Shown: positions 1 to 11,650 of the stretch, in pieces | Layout of the letters: each line of letters begins with the position of its first letter | Numbering within the stretch: position 1 is the first letter of the stretch | Source: Ovis canadensis | Lineage: Eukaryota; Chordata; Mammalia; Artiodactyla; Bovidae | Length of the DNA: 64,000 bases | Direction of reading: 5' to 3' | Assembly: GCF_042477335.2 (NCBI RefSeq) | Contig: NC_091255.1 | Location: 23,042,501 to 23,106,500, forward strand | The notes under the pieces: model-generated | Told to the model about the DNA's origin: nothing | Seen by the model: the letters and a program-made list of their open reading frames with translations, nothing else | Database searches by the model: none | Program-made: the position numbers and the translations under genes

Positions 1-1986
1 TTCCCCCTCCTCTCCAGTCCCAAGGTTCGCAACACAGACACACAAAACAGGCTCGGGCGAGGGCAGACACTCAGGGAATCTCTGACCAGCAAGAGTCCTG
101 GGTGTGTGTGCGCTTGCCGTGCCCTTCGTGAGACACCGGGACGTTACAGAAGACAGGCTGCAGCGGCGGACAGGGGACTGCAGGGCAACCTCCGCTCATC
201 CCCCGTTTGACCAAGCTCCAAATGGGCCCCGAGGGTCACTGCGGTGGAGGCGACAGGCTCTGCCTCTTCAGGAGAGGGGTCCTTCTTGTGGAGCAGAATC
301 CCTCTCCAGCTGCTCAGGGACAAACTGGGAGGGAGCCTCTCCAAGGAGCGGAGGGCTGGCAGACAGGCCAGGTCAGCTAAGTCCAGCTGTTGCCCATGGC
401 TGCTGGGAAGGCTGAGGAGCTGGGTTTCAGGGGCGGAGGGACACGTCTCGGTGCCACAGTCTCGTCTGCTTACCCTGCCACAAGCTCTGCCGCCTGGAAT
501 GGCAGTCTGCTTTGAGGCGAGAATACTGCGTGTGGAGTGGGGCCCTTCTTCACAGCTTGCATTGCACTGACTCCACGAGCAATCTCCCAACCACAGAGCT
601 TCACCCACCTGCTTCTCTACCTCACCTGGCACCCACTCCCACCCACCATCCTGTGCCACTTCCTGTTCTTCACGTGCCTGAGAGGTTCCTGTCCCTCACC
701 CTAGGAATTCTTCTCATGGAGAGTGTCAAGGCTTAAGAAACTGCTTTGGGGGACCTGCTCCCCGTAGCTTTCCAAGTAGTATGAGTCAGGGTCATTTCAC
801 TTGCAACACAGTTGCAGGGTAGTTTCTGCTGTTTTCTAGGGATCCTCCTCTTGGACTCACTTTCAGGTCCAAGTCCCACGTGAGGTCTTGGACCCAAGCG
901 GGGGCATCTGAGAAGCAGTCTCAGTCATGGACGCTGAATCCCCGGTGCCGGGCAGCAACAGTGCCCACAGGTGAAACAGACAACCCTGCTGGACAGACTG
1001 GTGTTCCGGGCACAGAGCACTCTTTGACAGCCATACCCCATGTGTCCAGAGGGGCAGGGGTTCTCACGTTTCCCAATCTTTTGAGAGAAGAAAAGGACAA
1101 CTTGGCCCTCTGAGGTGATCTCACCTGCCTGGGAGCCTAAGCAACCCAAGTGCCAAGCATCAGAGAGCCGAGGGATGACTGCGTGGCACCAGAAGCTCAC
1201 TTCCTCCCCACACCCGCCCTGCTGGCCTCCAGCACTGAGGGTCCTCCATTCTGGCATCAGGGTTTACCTTCAAAACCCTGGATAGACTCTGCCGCCACCG
1301 GATGCCAATGAATGGAGCGCCAGAATCTGCGTGGAGTGTGAGGAGAGCCATAAGGAAGCAGGCACCGGAAAGGTAAGAGAAAGGCATCGAGGAAAGAAAG
1401 TCAACAAGAGGGTCCTGCAGTGAGAACTCTGACCGGGATTCGGAGACCCAGCCCCCCACCTCTGCTACCGAACAGTCAACAGTCCTCAGGCGGTAACATC
1501 CTGTTTGTCTTTTATCTTTTTCCTTTTTAGAAAAACAAGGTTGGATGAGTTATTATTTCAAGTAAATCTGCTGCAGCTCTGAAACCAACATTTTAGATGT
1601 TGAGTTGGACCTGAGATTAAATTAAACCCAGAGTGGGAGACTGGGGTGGGGTGGGGTTTGATTCCTGAAATTTTTTCATCAGTGTCATCCTCGGATTCGA
1701 CCTGGGGAAAGGACTGTGTAAGTTCTTCTCAGCCTGGGTGCCTCAAGGCCCCATTTCCTACGCCCTCTAGCACCATTCAAGGAAGACCACCATTCCTAGC
1801 TGCAGCGCATCAAAGGAGATGAAAATACAGGGCAGGAGGAATCATAGGAAAAGGAGTTTGGAGAGAAAAGAAAGTGATCAGGAACAAGGCTGCCACGGGG
1901 TGGCAACAAACTGTGTCTCTTCCCTCCAGGACTGTGCGGTTGTCTTAACACTTCTCTCAGTTACACACTATTCCCTCAATTTCTCC

Positions 1987-1994
1987 TATGTACA
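1987..1994 (-). promoter_or_regulatory. Candidate Pumilio response element in the 3'UTR
   Basis: The sense strand reads TGTACATA, an exact match to the PUM1/PUM2 consensus TGTANATA. It lies in a T-rich stretch of the 3'UTR about 415 nt after the stop codon. An 8-mer match can arise by chance, so function is inferred. Confidence 0.35.
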
Positions 1995-2046
1995 AAAATA
2001 TAAAACAATAAAGTGCAGTTTACGTTTCAGTGACACTTTTCCTTGC

Positions 2047-2052
2047 TTTAAT
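2047..2052 (-). promoter_or_regulatory. Candidate proximal polyadenylation signal, ATTAAA
   Basis: The sense strand shows ATTAAA about 355 nt after the stop, with AAGTGTCACTG and then a T-rich stretch downstream. It is the only common signal hexamer variant I found in this UTR. Use of it would give a short 3'UTR lacking the Pumilio-like site. Confidence 0.3.
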
Positions 2053-2407
2053 ATTTTTTTGTCTTTTTCTGCTTTTGAAACGAGGTCTCGATTACAAAAT
2101 ATCAAACTACACTCGAAACTGCAGCCACTGTAAGGACAGCACGGAGAAGCCCACAAGTAAGGACAGAGAGCAGCGGGTGGCACGAGGTGGGAAGCGACTG
2201 AAGCAGCGGTTACAGACGGTCACAGGAAGCTAAGCTATCCAACAGGCGGTGCCCTAACATTAGCACAGGTTAGACTGGTCACTACCCTGGCGGGTAGCCT
2301 CAGTGTGTTCAGGTTCAGATTCTACATGGCAATAACAATTTCTTCCAGTTAAAGAGTTCTTGGCCTGCACCGATCACAGGGTGGCGGGAGGGCACCGGAC
2401 CAGTCTA

Positions 2408-2482
2408 TTAGTTTTTCAAAATGCTGTCGTAGACCTGATAGATGTACTGGGAGACCTCGGGAGCTCTACACTTCAGCGACAG
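2408..2482 (-). CDS. AP2B1: AP2B1 last coding exon (J), residues 914-937 and stop
   Basis: This exon encodes the final 24 residues of the beta-2 appendage platform (starting LSLKCRAPEVSQ and ending YDSILKN), followed by TAA. A second in-frame stop, TAG, comes directly after it. The acceptor reads CCGCACAG|CTGTCG in the sense direction. The preceding exon ends on a complete codon, so the phase is 0. AP2B1 is the large beta subunit of the AP-2 heterotetramer, which links clathrin to the plasma membrane and to cargo during endocytosis. The appendage domain recruits accessory proteins. I recognise the sequence from the beta-2 adaptin family, and the phase chain through all ten exons supports it. 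The paralogue AP1B1 is excluded by the hinge sequence in exon B. Confidence 0.97.
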   Translation of the reverse strand: MSLKCRAPEVSQYIYQVYDSILKN

Positions 2483-3008
2483 CTGTGCGGAGGAAAAGGA
2501 GAAGGAAGATTATTAGCACGGAGGCTGGCATTCGCTCAAAAGGTATCCAAGTACTCAGTTCAAGGGAAGATCTTTCTGATACAAGGGGAGAAGAGTTTCT
2601 ATCGTTGAGCAGCCAAAGAAAGAGACCCTGCTGATAGGAGGTTCTGTGGGCTTTAGAATTTCAATTTAATCAATGTCAAGCTGTCTGTTTCCACCCACAT
2701 TCTACGTGGGTCTGCAAAGTTAGGAAATAATTCACAGGAAACACTGCAGGGGACAGATGCTTTCCTGCTTTGCTAGGAGTCACTATAACCAAGTGAAAAG
2801 GAAGGGCTAAAACCCTTAACTTGGTGGTCATTTCATCTCTCTGTTCCAGTTTCTGTCTTCACAAGGACGGTTATCTCAGTCCCAACTCAGGAGGATGGAT
2901 AACTAAGTAAAATAAAAGCAGGAGCTAGGCAGCTCCAAGGAACTAGTCTTCCCTGTATTATATAGAAGAGAGCATACACTGCTAGGGAATGAAGTTAAGA
3001 ACCACCAC

Positions 3009-3228
3009 GGGCTTCCCTCGTAGCTCAGATGGTACAGAATCTGCCTGCAGTGCAGGAGACCTGGGTTCGATCCCTGGGTTGGGAAGCTCCCCTGGAGAAG
3101 GAAATGGACAACCCACTCCAGTATCCTTTGCCTGGAAAATCCCATGGACAGAGGAGTCTGGTGGGCTGCAGTCCATGGGGTCGCAAAGAGTCAAGCACGA
3201 CTGAGCGACTAACACTAACTAACACTAA
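3009..3228 (+). mobile_element. Bov-tA SINE
   Basis: The tRNA-derived head (GGGCTTCCCTCGTAGCTCAG and a B box GGTTCGATCCC at 3064-3074) is joined to the BovB-derived body ending CACGACTGAGCGACTAACAC. It is full length and close to consensus. It is a SINE head, not a tRNA gene. Confidence 0.95.
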
Positions 3229-4960
3229 AGAGACATTTACCGAGTGTGTACCATTTATGCCAACAGTGTTCTCTTTCAGCTTCTGCCTCTATTACCACCT
3301 CTGTCTAGTCTAACAATTACCAAATTAAAATATTAAAAAGATTTCAATGCTAAACACTGAGATTTTCACTTTGTGGGTCAACAAGCGCAAAATTTAAACC
3401 TAGATTCGGACTCCTGAATTGTACCAGATTAGGCAAATTCACCAGATTCACAATAATGTTAACAAAAGAAGCATATAAATTGCATTAAGAACCAAAAAAT
3501 TTAATCCCTGTTTTTTGTATTACTGACATTATCGCTCATTTATTAAAGCAGATGAACAAAAGTTGTCTTTAATGATATACCACCATAAGATTTTACATTA
3601 CCTTACCTCTTTACTGTCTTATTAGAGACTAAACAATTTAACCAAGTTCAAAGAGGTCAGAATATTTTTGGCAAAATGTCAGGAAGATGACTGGTCAACC
3701 CCAAACTTCTTAAGAAAACTCACATCCTCCGAACTGAGTGAGATTTTAAAAATGCAAAACCAAGCCAAACAAAAAGAACATCACAAGAGGCTCTATTTAA
3801 AATTTACAGCTTTAATATGCATTCTCTAAGGCATTTCCAGAGCTGCTGCTCGACATACATCAGGAAGACAGTTCTGATACACGTAAAACAAAATGTATGA
3901 CTAATTTTAGAATACAAATATGAATAGAAAACATCCCCCTACTTTGGTCAGAGTTGCAGCTCTAGGCCCTTCCCTGCCTTCCTGCCCCTCCTCCAGCCTC
4001 TCCACTGTCAGTGTTGTAGACAGCTCTCATGGGAAAGTATGTGGGTTCAGAAGAGGAGGAGGAGAGGAAGCTATAGAGAGTAAGAACAGCTAAGGGAGTT
4101 AACTCCCAGACCAAAGAGGGGGTAGTTCCTCCTCCCTCAAATACAGATCTGTATTTTTCATATCTTTGTAGCAGTACTGGAACTTCCAACCAGTTGGAGA
4201 TCCACTTCTGGTTCACTAGTGATAAGAGAATGTTGTCTTCCTCAATAAAAGCCCAAGGTGGGCACTGGCAGGAGTCTAGACACAGAAAGTTTGAGCTGCT
4301 CTTTGGAGAGGGGAGGAGAGGGAGGGGAGGGAGGGTAAGAAGAGAAGGAAGAATCTCTTTCTCTGGACTATTCTATCACCTCCCTCCCCCAGATACCCCA
4401 GCCTTTAACAATAGGTTTAGTTTAGGGTTAAATCCGTTCCTTGCTTTCCAACAAACACAGTTAAGACAAGCTGGAATATATTAAAAAAAAAAAAAAGCTG
4501 GAACACATTAAAAAAAAATTTTTTTTTTGGCTAATTCCTAAAGAAAGCAAGAAGAAAATGTACATTAAAAAAGCAGCTAAAAAAATCTGATTTAGGGAAA
4601 AAAAAAATCTGTTTTAGGACTCTGGTCTCATTTCACATGGGAAGAGATCTCGGTCTTGCCAGGATTTTAGCTTTCGAAGCACTGACCTGCTTATGCGCCA
4701 CATCTTTACCAGCAGCCTCTGAGGAGTGCCACCCACCTAGACTCACCTCCCCTGCCTAGGCAATAAGCCAAGGGCTTAAACATCTACTCCAGGTTTATGG
4801 CTGGAACACATACTTCTTCACCTGGGACAAGTTCTCTTTCCAGGTGAGACAAAGCTACTTGGAGATTATGAGGGCTCTTCCCCCTGGGACAAACAAACCT
4901 TCTTAATGACATACAGTAAGGGGATGAAGGAAGTGATTTATCATGTAGTGTACTACTACT

Positions 4961-5231
4961 CTGGAGAAGGTGATGGCACCCCACTCCAGTACTCTTGCAT
5001 GGAAACTCCCATGGATGGGGGAGCCTGGGAGGCTTCAGTCCATGGGGTCGCTAAGAGTCAGACATGACTTCACTTTCACTTTTCACTTTCATGCATTGGA
5101 GAAGGAAATGGCAACCCACTCCAGTGTTCTTGCCTGGAGAATCCCAGGGACAGGGGGGCCTGGTGGGCTGCCATCTATGGGGTCGCAGAGTTGGACATGA
5201 CTGAAGTGACTTAGCAGTAGCAGCAGCAGCG
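4961..5231 (+). mobile_element. Bov-A2 SINE with 11-bp target duplication
   Basis: Two BovA monomers (each beginning GGAGAAGG and containing CCCACTCCAG) are joined by a TTCACTTTCAC linker and end in AGCAGCAGC. Target duplication GTACTACTACT is at 4950-4960 and 5232-5242. Confidence 0.96.
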
Positions 5232-5269
5232 GTACTACTACTTGGTCATCAAAAAAAAAAAAAACCCAA

Positions 5270-5688
5270 ACACCAAATTATTAATATATGCAGTGACTTA
5301 AGACAGATGTCAAGGGTATTATACTAAGTGGGAAAAAAAGTCTGAAAAGGATAGGAACTGAATTTAACAACCCTCTCAAAATGACAAAATTATAGTAATG
5401 GGAAACAAACGTATCAGTGACTCCCATGGGTTAGGCATGGGGTGAGTCTAACTATAAAGAGACAGCAAGGAGGAGTTTTTTCACGGGGACAGAACAGTTC
5501 TGTTCCTGATCATGGTGGTGATTATCACAAATGTGATAAGATTTCACAGTACTGTACACTCCTTAACCAAATAAACTAAAAATAATCATGTAAAAACTGG
5601 TGAACTGTACTATGGGTGTAAGATGTTCTCAATGAGGAAAATTCAGTGCAAGATATATGGGAACTCTATGTGAGTCTTTTTTAAAGAC
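5270..5688 (+). mobile_element. Old L1 3' end fragment
   Basis: The stretch with GGAGGAGTTTTTTC, TGGTGGTGATTATCAC and ACAGTACTGTACACTCC resembles the 3'UTR of mammalian-wide L1M elements. It is highly diverged and the subfamily is not assigned. Confidence 0.5.
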
Positions 5689-5783
5689 TTTTAAAACTTT
5701 ATGTGAGTCTTAAATTAGTTCCAAATAAAAAGGTTTTTAAAACTTTATGTGAGTCTTAAATTAGTTCCAAATAAAAAGGTTTT
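5689..5783. repeat. Perfect 46-bp tandem duplication
   Basis: Sequence from 5689 repeats at +46 without mismatch to 5783 (2.07 copies). The unit contains ATGTGAGTCTTAAATTAG. A weaker relative, CTATGTGAGTCTTTTTTAAA, lies just before it. Confidence 0.97.
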
Positions 5784-5894
5784 AAACATTTTAAATCAAC
5801 TATGCGACTACTAAAAGGTCTTTGTCAAAATTCTCACTATCCTTAATGAACACAAAGACGACAGTTGGCAAGTGTTCAGATATCTGAATTCTTA

Positions 5895-6040
5895 GCACAA
5901 CTTACCTACCAACAACTTCTGTGATCCTGAATAAGTTATTAATTATTCTGAACCTTGGTTTCCTTATCTGCAATCTAGGGGTAATCATGCTACTCTAATC
6001 TACCTGAGATGGAATACTGCAATTAAATAATGAATGATAA
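5895..6040 (+). mobile_element. MIR remnant
   Basis: The core resembles MIR: TGTGATCCTGAATAAGTTATT, then GAACCTTGGTTTCCTTATCTGC, then a short G-rich stretch. Highly diverged. Confidence 0.5.
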
Positions 6041-7332
6041 AAAACAAAAAAACATACACACAAATACACATACTTTGAGAAAATTTCTAGGGAAGTAAAT
6101 GGAGTTATTTTACAAGACCTGATTTTACAGTAAAAACCTGTCCCTCCAGAAGACCAGACAGGGCTTTCCCTTTCTTGGGGAACTCGAGGAAAATGACAGG
6201 ACAAGTTTCCTACCAAAAAAGACAAAGGACTGGTGGCGGAGGAGGTGGGTGGGAGGAGTGTACAGATTATGGGAGAAGCCTGAAGTTTCTCAGCTCACAA
6301 ATGCTTGGGCAAAACAATCTAGTTAGATGGGACGTAGTATCACTCACACACACACACTTGTCCAGCTTACTTCAAGGGGAAACCAAGAATTTTCAGTATA
6401 GGGTGGTACTACTTCCTTGATGTATGCTAATGAACACACGCTTGCCTTAAAACTAAGGAATGGAGTCACAGACTTCTCGGCTAAATGGCCGAAGAGCTCA
6501 CTTAATCTACTGAATATAAAGCTTTATCAGTTATTCAATTATTGAACCTTACTTTTCTCATCACTTTCCTTTCCCCTCTTTCAAAACAGTGTACAAAAGC
6601 CTTGAACATAACAGAAGAGTATGATATTTCCCCTGTCCCAAGGGTTTTCTTATACTTTACAAAATGCAGATGACAAGCAGCATCTTACTGGGAGACAGTA
6701 TTTTACAATAGTAAACAAATGGCCAGTGCCTAGGGTATTAGGGCTGTGCAGATTAACAAAGCAACTGGCTCCTCCTCTAAAAATAAGGCCAGGATTTCAA
6801 TTTTAGTCCAGCGTGGCACTGAAGAAGTTTTCTAAAGTTCCCTTTCAGGCTATAAATGGTGTGTCCCATTTTGCCTTTATTTTTCAACAAGCATTTAGGA
6901 CATACAGTATCACTAAAGAGGCTCATATGTACAGGGATTTTGACATCCTTATGTCCAAAAGCAGGAAGGAGCTTGAAATGAGCTATGGAAACAATCCTCT
7001 TAGCGGCCTGCCACAGTACCACATGCACAGATACGCTAGATGAGCATTAACCAACACTGATGAGGCTGTAGGCTCTGTGAGCAGCTCTGTATATACCTGG
7101 AGGAGTCTAAGGTACTCCAGTGGCCAGAGGCCCCTTCCTGGTGAGTGGGGGCAGAACAAGGTCTTCTAAGAATGCAACTGGGGTCTTTTCTGACTGCTTG
7201 TTTTGGATATCTGGGGAGTGCAGCAACTCCACCAGGTCTTTCCTGGCCAATTAAAAAATGCTAAGAAAAAAAAAGAAAGGGCTCTTACCTCGCCCCATGA
7301 ACCCATCTCACCCATTCTGAAAAAGGCCTTAC

Positions 7333-7487
7333 CGTGTAATTGGGGTTTCCTGGTTGGATACGTAGCTCGGCCAAAATCCAAATGCCGTTAGTGAGCTTCA
7401 GGGATTGGTACAGCATGTCCTGCCCTTCCACATTCCTCTTGGCAATAGTATAAACATTGTTGTTTTGCAGCTTGCTGGAAACAGTGT
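7333..7487 (-). CDS. AP2B1: AP2B1 exon I, appendage platform, residues 862-913
   Basis: This 155-nt exon starts by completing the D862 codon (G|AC) and ends on a whole codon, ACG, before GTAAGG. It contains DTVSSKLQNNNVY, then GQDMLYQSLK with Y888, and LAELRIQ with E902. Both residues belong to the platform site that binds accessory proteins such as ARH, epsin and beta-arrestin (established knowledge). Counting back from the C-terminus puts Y at exactly 888 and E at 902, so no codon is gained or lost downstream. The acceptor is TTTCTAG|ACAC. A triplicated 16-bp repeat lies about 77 bp upstream of the acceptor (7564-7611). Confidence 0.98.
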
Positions 7488-7563
7488 CTAGAAACACAGA
7501 TTCAAAATGCAACACTTTCAGTTAAAATACCCAACGAGGATGCCATGAGCCACGTGCCCTCAA

Positions 7564-7611
7564 TTAGGCCCTGATACGCTTAGGCCCTGATACGCTTAGG
7601 CCCTGATACGC
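7564..7611. repeat. Three exact copies of a 16-bp unit
   Basis: TTAGGCCCTGATACGC is repeated three times with no mismatch. Each copy carries a CpG. It lies 77 bp upstream of the exon I acceptor in transcript direction. Confidence 0.98.
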
Positions 7612-8721
7612 ACCGTCACGTGCACAGGTGCACATTTCAGAAAGCCCTTTCCCCACCAGAGCCAAGTGTGAGGAAGCTCTCCACGTGCCTGTGCACCACG
7701 TTCCAGGCCAGAAAACGGAATAAGGCGCGACTAGGCACCAGTGTGTGAGAACTACCTGTGGAGCTTATGGGGGGTCTAAGCCATTGGTACCCTTAAACTA
7801 TTACTAGGAGCTAGACAGGTAAAAACGCACTGAAGTGGACAGAGACAGAAATGGGTGAATGTCCGACTGCCATGTTGGGGTTCACTTCTGGAACACTGGT
7901 CCCAGATCCACAGGGACACAAAGACTGACAACTGAATCTACAACACTTCCCAAGTCACTACTACTCCACCACGAGCCACTCTGGCCTCACGTGCCAGGAT
8001 CAGAAAAGTGCCAGTTGCAGAAATCCTGCAAATCAAATTTGTTAACCTTGACGTTTAAGTGTTTTTGTTTTTTAAAACAGGCAAATGATTTCTTAAGCTT
8101 CTGGAGACTATCATACCCCAAATTAGTAACGAAACAAAGTCCCTGAACAAAAGTTTTTGAGAAAGACTGAAGTTGTGCAAAGATGATTATTCCAAGGCCT
8201 GTAACCTCGACTGCCATTTCTGGTTAGAATGGAGGCCTTTGTAGTCATCAACACAGAAGAAGAACAGGTTGGTGTTTGGGGTCTTCCTTGTGACTACATA
8301 CAGCACCAGAGACATGACATTCTAGAATTAAAGGTCATTTCTCTCTCCTTGTTCTCTGACTGCTAACATGAGATGCTGCAGCACCAGAGAAAGAGAAACT
8401 TTAAGAACAGAGATGATAAACACCATTTCTTTGTTGATAGTTTATTACATTTGTTTCTAGTAAGAATTAAATTACTCAGGAACTAAATTCTCTCCAAATA
8501 AAAACCAGTCATACTCTATGGGAGAAGACTGCTGTGATGGATGGTCTTTCTATTCTCCTAGACAGTAAACCCTCCGAGCACAGGGATCCTAGAGTTTTTC
8601 GTCACTGTGCTTCTCACAGTATCTGGGACACAATGAGTGCCTGCCATCAATACTTGTGAATAAGCCTCTGACTCAGGTGTTGGGGATGCCAATATGTGCA
8701 TAATACCATGGGCGTTAAAAC

Positions 8722-9650
8722 ATTTTAGACATTTCCCCAAAGAAATACAAACGGCCAACAGACACATGAAAAGATGCTCAACCTCACTGACAGACAGTGA
8801 TAACAGATCAATGCAAATCAAAACTAGAATGAGGCACCACCTCACACTAGTCAGAACAGCCATTATTTAAAAGTCTACAAATAACAAATGCTGGAGAGGA
8901 TGTGGAGAAAAGAAAACTCTCCTACGCTGTTGGGAATGTAAATTGGTGTAGCTACTATGGAAAACAATATGGAGGTTCCTCAAAAAACTAAAAATATAAT
9001 TACCATATGATCCAGCAATCTTACTTCTGGACAAATATCCAGACACAATTATAATTTAAAAAGACACATGCATTCCTATGTCCACAGCAGTGCTATCCAC
9101 AATAGCCGAGATCAGCAAACAACCTAAATGTCCATCTATAGATGAATGGACAAAGATGTGGTACATATATACAATGGAATGACTACTCAGCCGCAAACAA
9201 GAGCAGAACAACGCTACCTGCTACAACACAGAGGGAACTAAAGATGACCATGCGAAGTGACGGCAGTCAGGAAGATAAATACTGTATTATATCCTAAGTG
9301 ACATATGTGTGGAGTCTAACGTATGACACAAATGACTTACCTATGAAACAGAAACAGATTCACAGACACACAGAACAGACCTGTGGTTGCCATGGGCGAG
9401 GTACGTAGGGGGAGGAATGGAGTGGGAGGTTTGGGTTAGCGGATGGGTAGACAGAATGGGTAGACAACAAGGACCTACTGGAGAGTACAGCGAGCTATAC
9501 TCAGTATCCTGTGATAAACCATGGTGGAAAAAATGCAAAAACGTGTGTGTGCGCACATATATACACACACAACTGAATCACTTTGTTGTGTAGCAGAAAC
9601 TAATACAGTATTTAAATCAACTACACTTCAATTAAAACAAACAAACAAAG
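8722..9650 (+). mobile_element. L1 3' end, ORF2 remnant and 3'UTR
   Basis: It starts with the ORF2 C-terminal region (ATGAAAAGATGCTCAACCTC, AAATGCTGGAGAGGATGTGG) and ends at a tail of AACAAACAAACAAAG. Frames are broken. It is an artiodactyl-type L1. Confidence 0.9.
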
Positions 9651-9663
9651 CCAACTTTCTCTG

Positions 9664-9781
9664 GGGAGTTCTTTGGCGGTCTAGTGGTTAGGATTTGGAG
9701 CTTTCACTGCTGTGGCCCAGGTTCAATCCCTGGTCAGGAAACTGAAATCCCATAAGCTGTTAGGCTGCCAAAAAAAAAAAA
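9664..9781 (+). mobile_element. CHR-type tRNA SINE
   Basis: The head GTTCTTTGGCGGTCTAGTGG and B box GGTTCAATCCC are followed by GGTCAGGAAACTGA and a 12-A tail. This is the cetartiodactyl CHR family. Confidence 0.85.
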
Positions 9782-9814
9782 GTCTGCCAGGAAAACCTCA
9801 CATCTGTTTGTTAT

Positions 9815-10540
9815 TTGAAGTGCAGTTGATTTACAAAACTGTGTTTCAGATGTTCAGCAAAATGATTCAGATACTTATAAACATATATATATATGTGTGT
9901 GTGTGTGTGTATACTTTTTATTCTTTTCCATGATAGGTTATTGTAAGATATTGAATATAGTTCCCTGTGCTATACATTAAATCCTTTTTATCTGTTTTAT
10001 ATATAGTAGTATGTATCACATGTATGGATGTGACAGTTGGACTATAAAGAAAGCTGAGCACCAAAGAATTCATGCTTTTGAACTGTGGTGTTAGAGAAGA
10101 CTCTTGAGAGTCCCTTGGACTGCAAGAAGATCCAAACAGTCCATCCTAAAGGAGATCAGTCCTGAATATTCACTGGAAGAGCTGAAGCTGAAACTCTAAT
10201 ACTGTGGCCACCTGAGTTGACTCATTTGTAAAGACCCTGATGCTGGGAAAGATTAAAGGTGGGAGGAAAAGGGGACGACAGAGGATGAGACAGTTGGATG
10301 GCATCACTGACTCAATGGACATGAGTTTGAGCAAGCTCTGGCAGTTGGTGATGGACAGGGAAGCCTGGAGTGCCGCAGTCCATGGGGTCGCAAAGAGTCG
10401 GACACGACTGAGTGACTGAACTGAACTGAACTGATGTATCTGTTAATCCCATATTCCTAATTTATCTCTCCTCCTTCCCTTTTCCCCTTTGATAACCATA
10501 ATTTTGCTTTCTATGTTTGTGAGTGTAAAAAACATCTATT
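9815..10540 (-). mobile_element. L1 3'UTR fragment interrupted by BovB
   Basis: The two halves, 9815-10017 and 10434-10540, are contiguous in the L1 3'UTR (GTTGATTTACAAAACTGTG, GATATTGAATATAGTTCCC, then TGTTAATCCCATATTCC, TTTGATAACCATAATTTTG). The BovB copy at 10018-10433 splits them. Confidence 0.75.
10018..10433 (+). mobile_element. BovB LINE 3' end inside an L1
   Basis: This is a 5'-truncated BovB ending in GTCGCAAAGAGTCGGACACG and repeats of CTGAA. Target duplication ATGTATC is at 10011-10017 and 10434-10440. The remnant of the RT C-terminal region is frame-broken. Confidence 0.95.
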
Positions 10541-11432
10541 TAGATGTGGTCTAATTTTGGAGGTAATTCTTGCCCTGATGTCTCTCTTCCACATTCAACC
10601 CAGCAAGCACTCAGGGCAGGAGGTACTAAAGCCCATCCATTAAACAACTGCATCATGCTTAGTTATGCCTTAGTTTCCCTCCTTTTATTTCCAGTTTCCA
10701 CTAACACCAAGCAGAGTAGTTATAACTCAAGAATGGGTTCTCTTTGAGAAGCCAAAACGTTTATCTCAACGTCGTTATGCACAAGACTGAAGGAGGAGGG
10801 AGCCTCAATATACTTTTTCATCACCTTCTGGGGGTCAGGCAGTTCTGGCTGTCACCTTGGTTCCCACAATGAAAGGCTCTTGCAGCTCAGACTGAGTTGC
10901 TAGGCAACATCACCAGCTGGAGTTTGGCTTACATCTTTTGACAGGACTGTCTTTAACACGAGGAGGATTGCTTTAAGTTGTAAAAGCCATTCCCAAGTTT
11001 CAAGGCTCTTGCCCATTTCCAAGGAAACAGAAAATACACACGACAGGATCTTTTGTTGAAGTTCTACAGTGCTGCACAGGCACATGTTCTAGACAATATA
11101 TAGAGCAAGGCCCAGATGCCTACAGATATGTCATGGTTTTAAGTAAGAGGTGACAGGCTAAGTAAGTAGTGATAGGCTAAAAAAGAGATGACAGGCTAAG
11201 AAATGGAAGCACCCAAACACACATACACACTCACCCACTCCAGAATTAAAAAACATGGCCAACAGCCAGACGGAGTAAGCAAGTTGAATGGATGTAACTT
11301 TAATGTGTTTGGAAGCATTCTGGTTAGGAACCTGGCTCTACTCCTACTGAATGGCTGTTAGCGTGATTTCTATCAGAATACTGCATGGAGGGAAGAGGGT
11401 TCTATAACTTAACTACGTGTGAGTCAATTTTT

Positions 11433-11542
11433 CTGGCTGCATCACATAGCCTGTGAGATCTTAGTTCCCTGACCAGGGATTGAACCCACACCCCTGCACT
11501 GGAAGTGTGCAGTCTTGACCACTGGATGGCCAGCGAAGTCTC
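11433..11542 (-). mobile_element. CHR SINE with 15-bp target duplication
   Basis: On the minus strand it reads GACTTCGCTGGCCATCCAGT, then B box GGTTCAATCCC and GGTCAGGGAACTAAG. Flanking duplication TGTGAGTCAATTTTT is perfect at 11418-11432 and 11543-11557. Confidence 0.97.
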
Positions 11543-11650
11543 TGTGAGTCAATTTTTATAAACCTTCGATTGTAGGTTTGAGCTGGAGAGCTTGAAGGTG
11601 GTAGGATAACCAGACTCTGTTAAGTGAACTCATTAAGAATGGCAATGGGA

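Larger units (their letters stand above)
1..2407 (-). other. AP2B1: AP2B1 3' untranslated region, running off the left edge
   Basis: Starting right after the stop codon, this 2.4 kb holds no recognisable SINE, LINE or simple-repeat insertion, unlike the introns. It has no AATAAA in the sense direction. The nearest variant signal is ATTAAA at 2047-2052. From general knowledge, the mammalian AP2B1 3'UTR is between 2 and 3 kb, so the transcript probably continues past position 1, but the end cannot be seen. The small open frames here, the largest 171 codons at 144-659 on the sense strand, look like chance in GC-richer sequence. Confidence 0.55.
2483..7332 (-). other. AP2B1: AP2B1 intron between exons I and J
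   Basis: This 4.85 kb intron holds a Bov-tA SINE (3009-3228), a Bov-A2 SINE with target duplication (4961-5231), an old L1 3' end, a perfect 46-bp tandem duplication (5689-5783) and a MIR remnant. A purine-only tract lies near 4302-4352, and A/T homopolymers at 4483-4530. No exon-like sequence is seen. The 6420-7330 part shows nothing I can name. Confidence 0.9.

Noticed and set aside
144..659. 171-codon minus-strand open frame near the left edge
   Set aside because: It lies in the AP2B1 3'UTR, more than 1.7 kb after the stop, with no domain or start context. GC-richer DNA gives such frames by chance.
3009..3090. tRNA gene by A and B box motifs here and in other SINE heads
   Set aside because: The heads are fused to BovB or CHR bodies and flanked by target duplications. 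They are SINE promoters and not tRNA genes.
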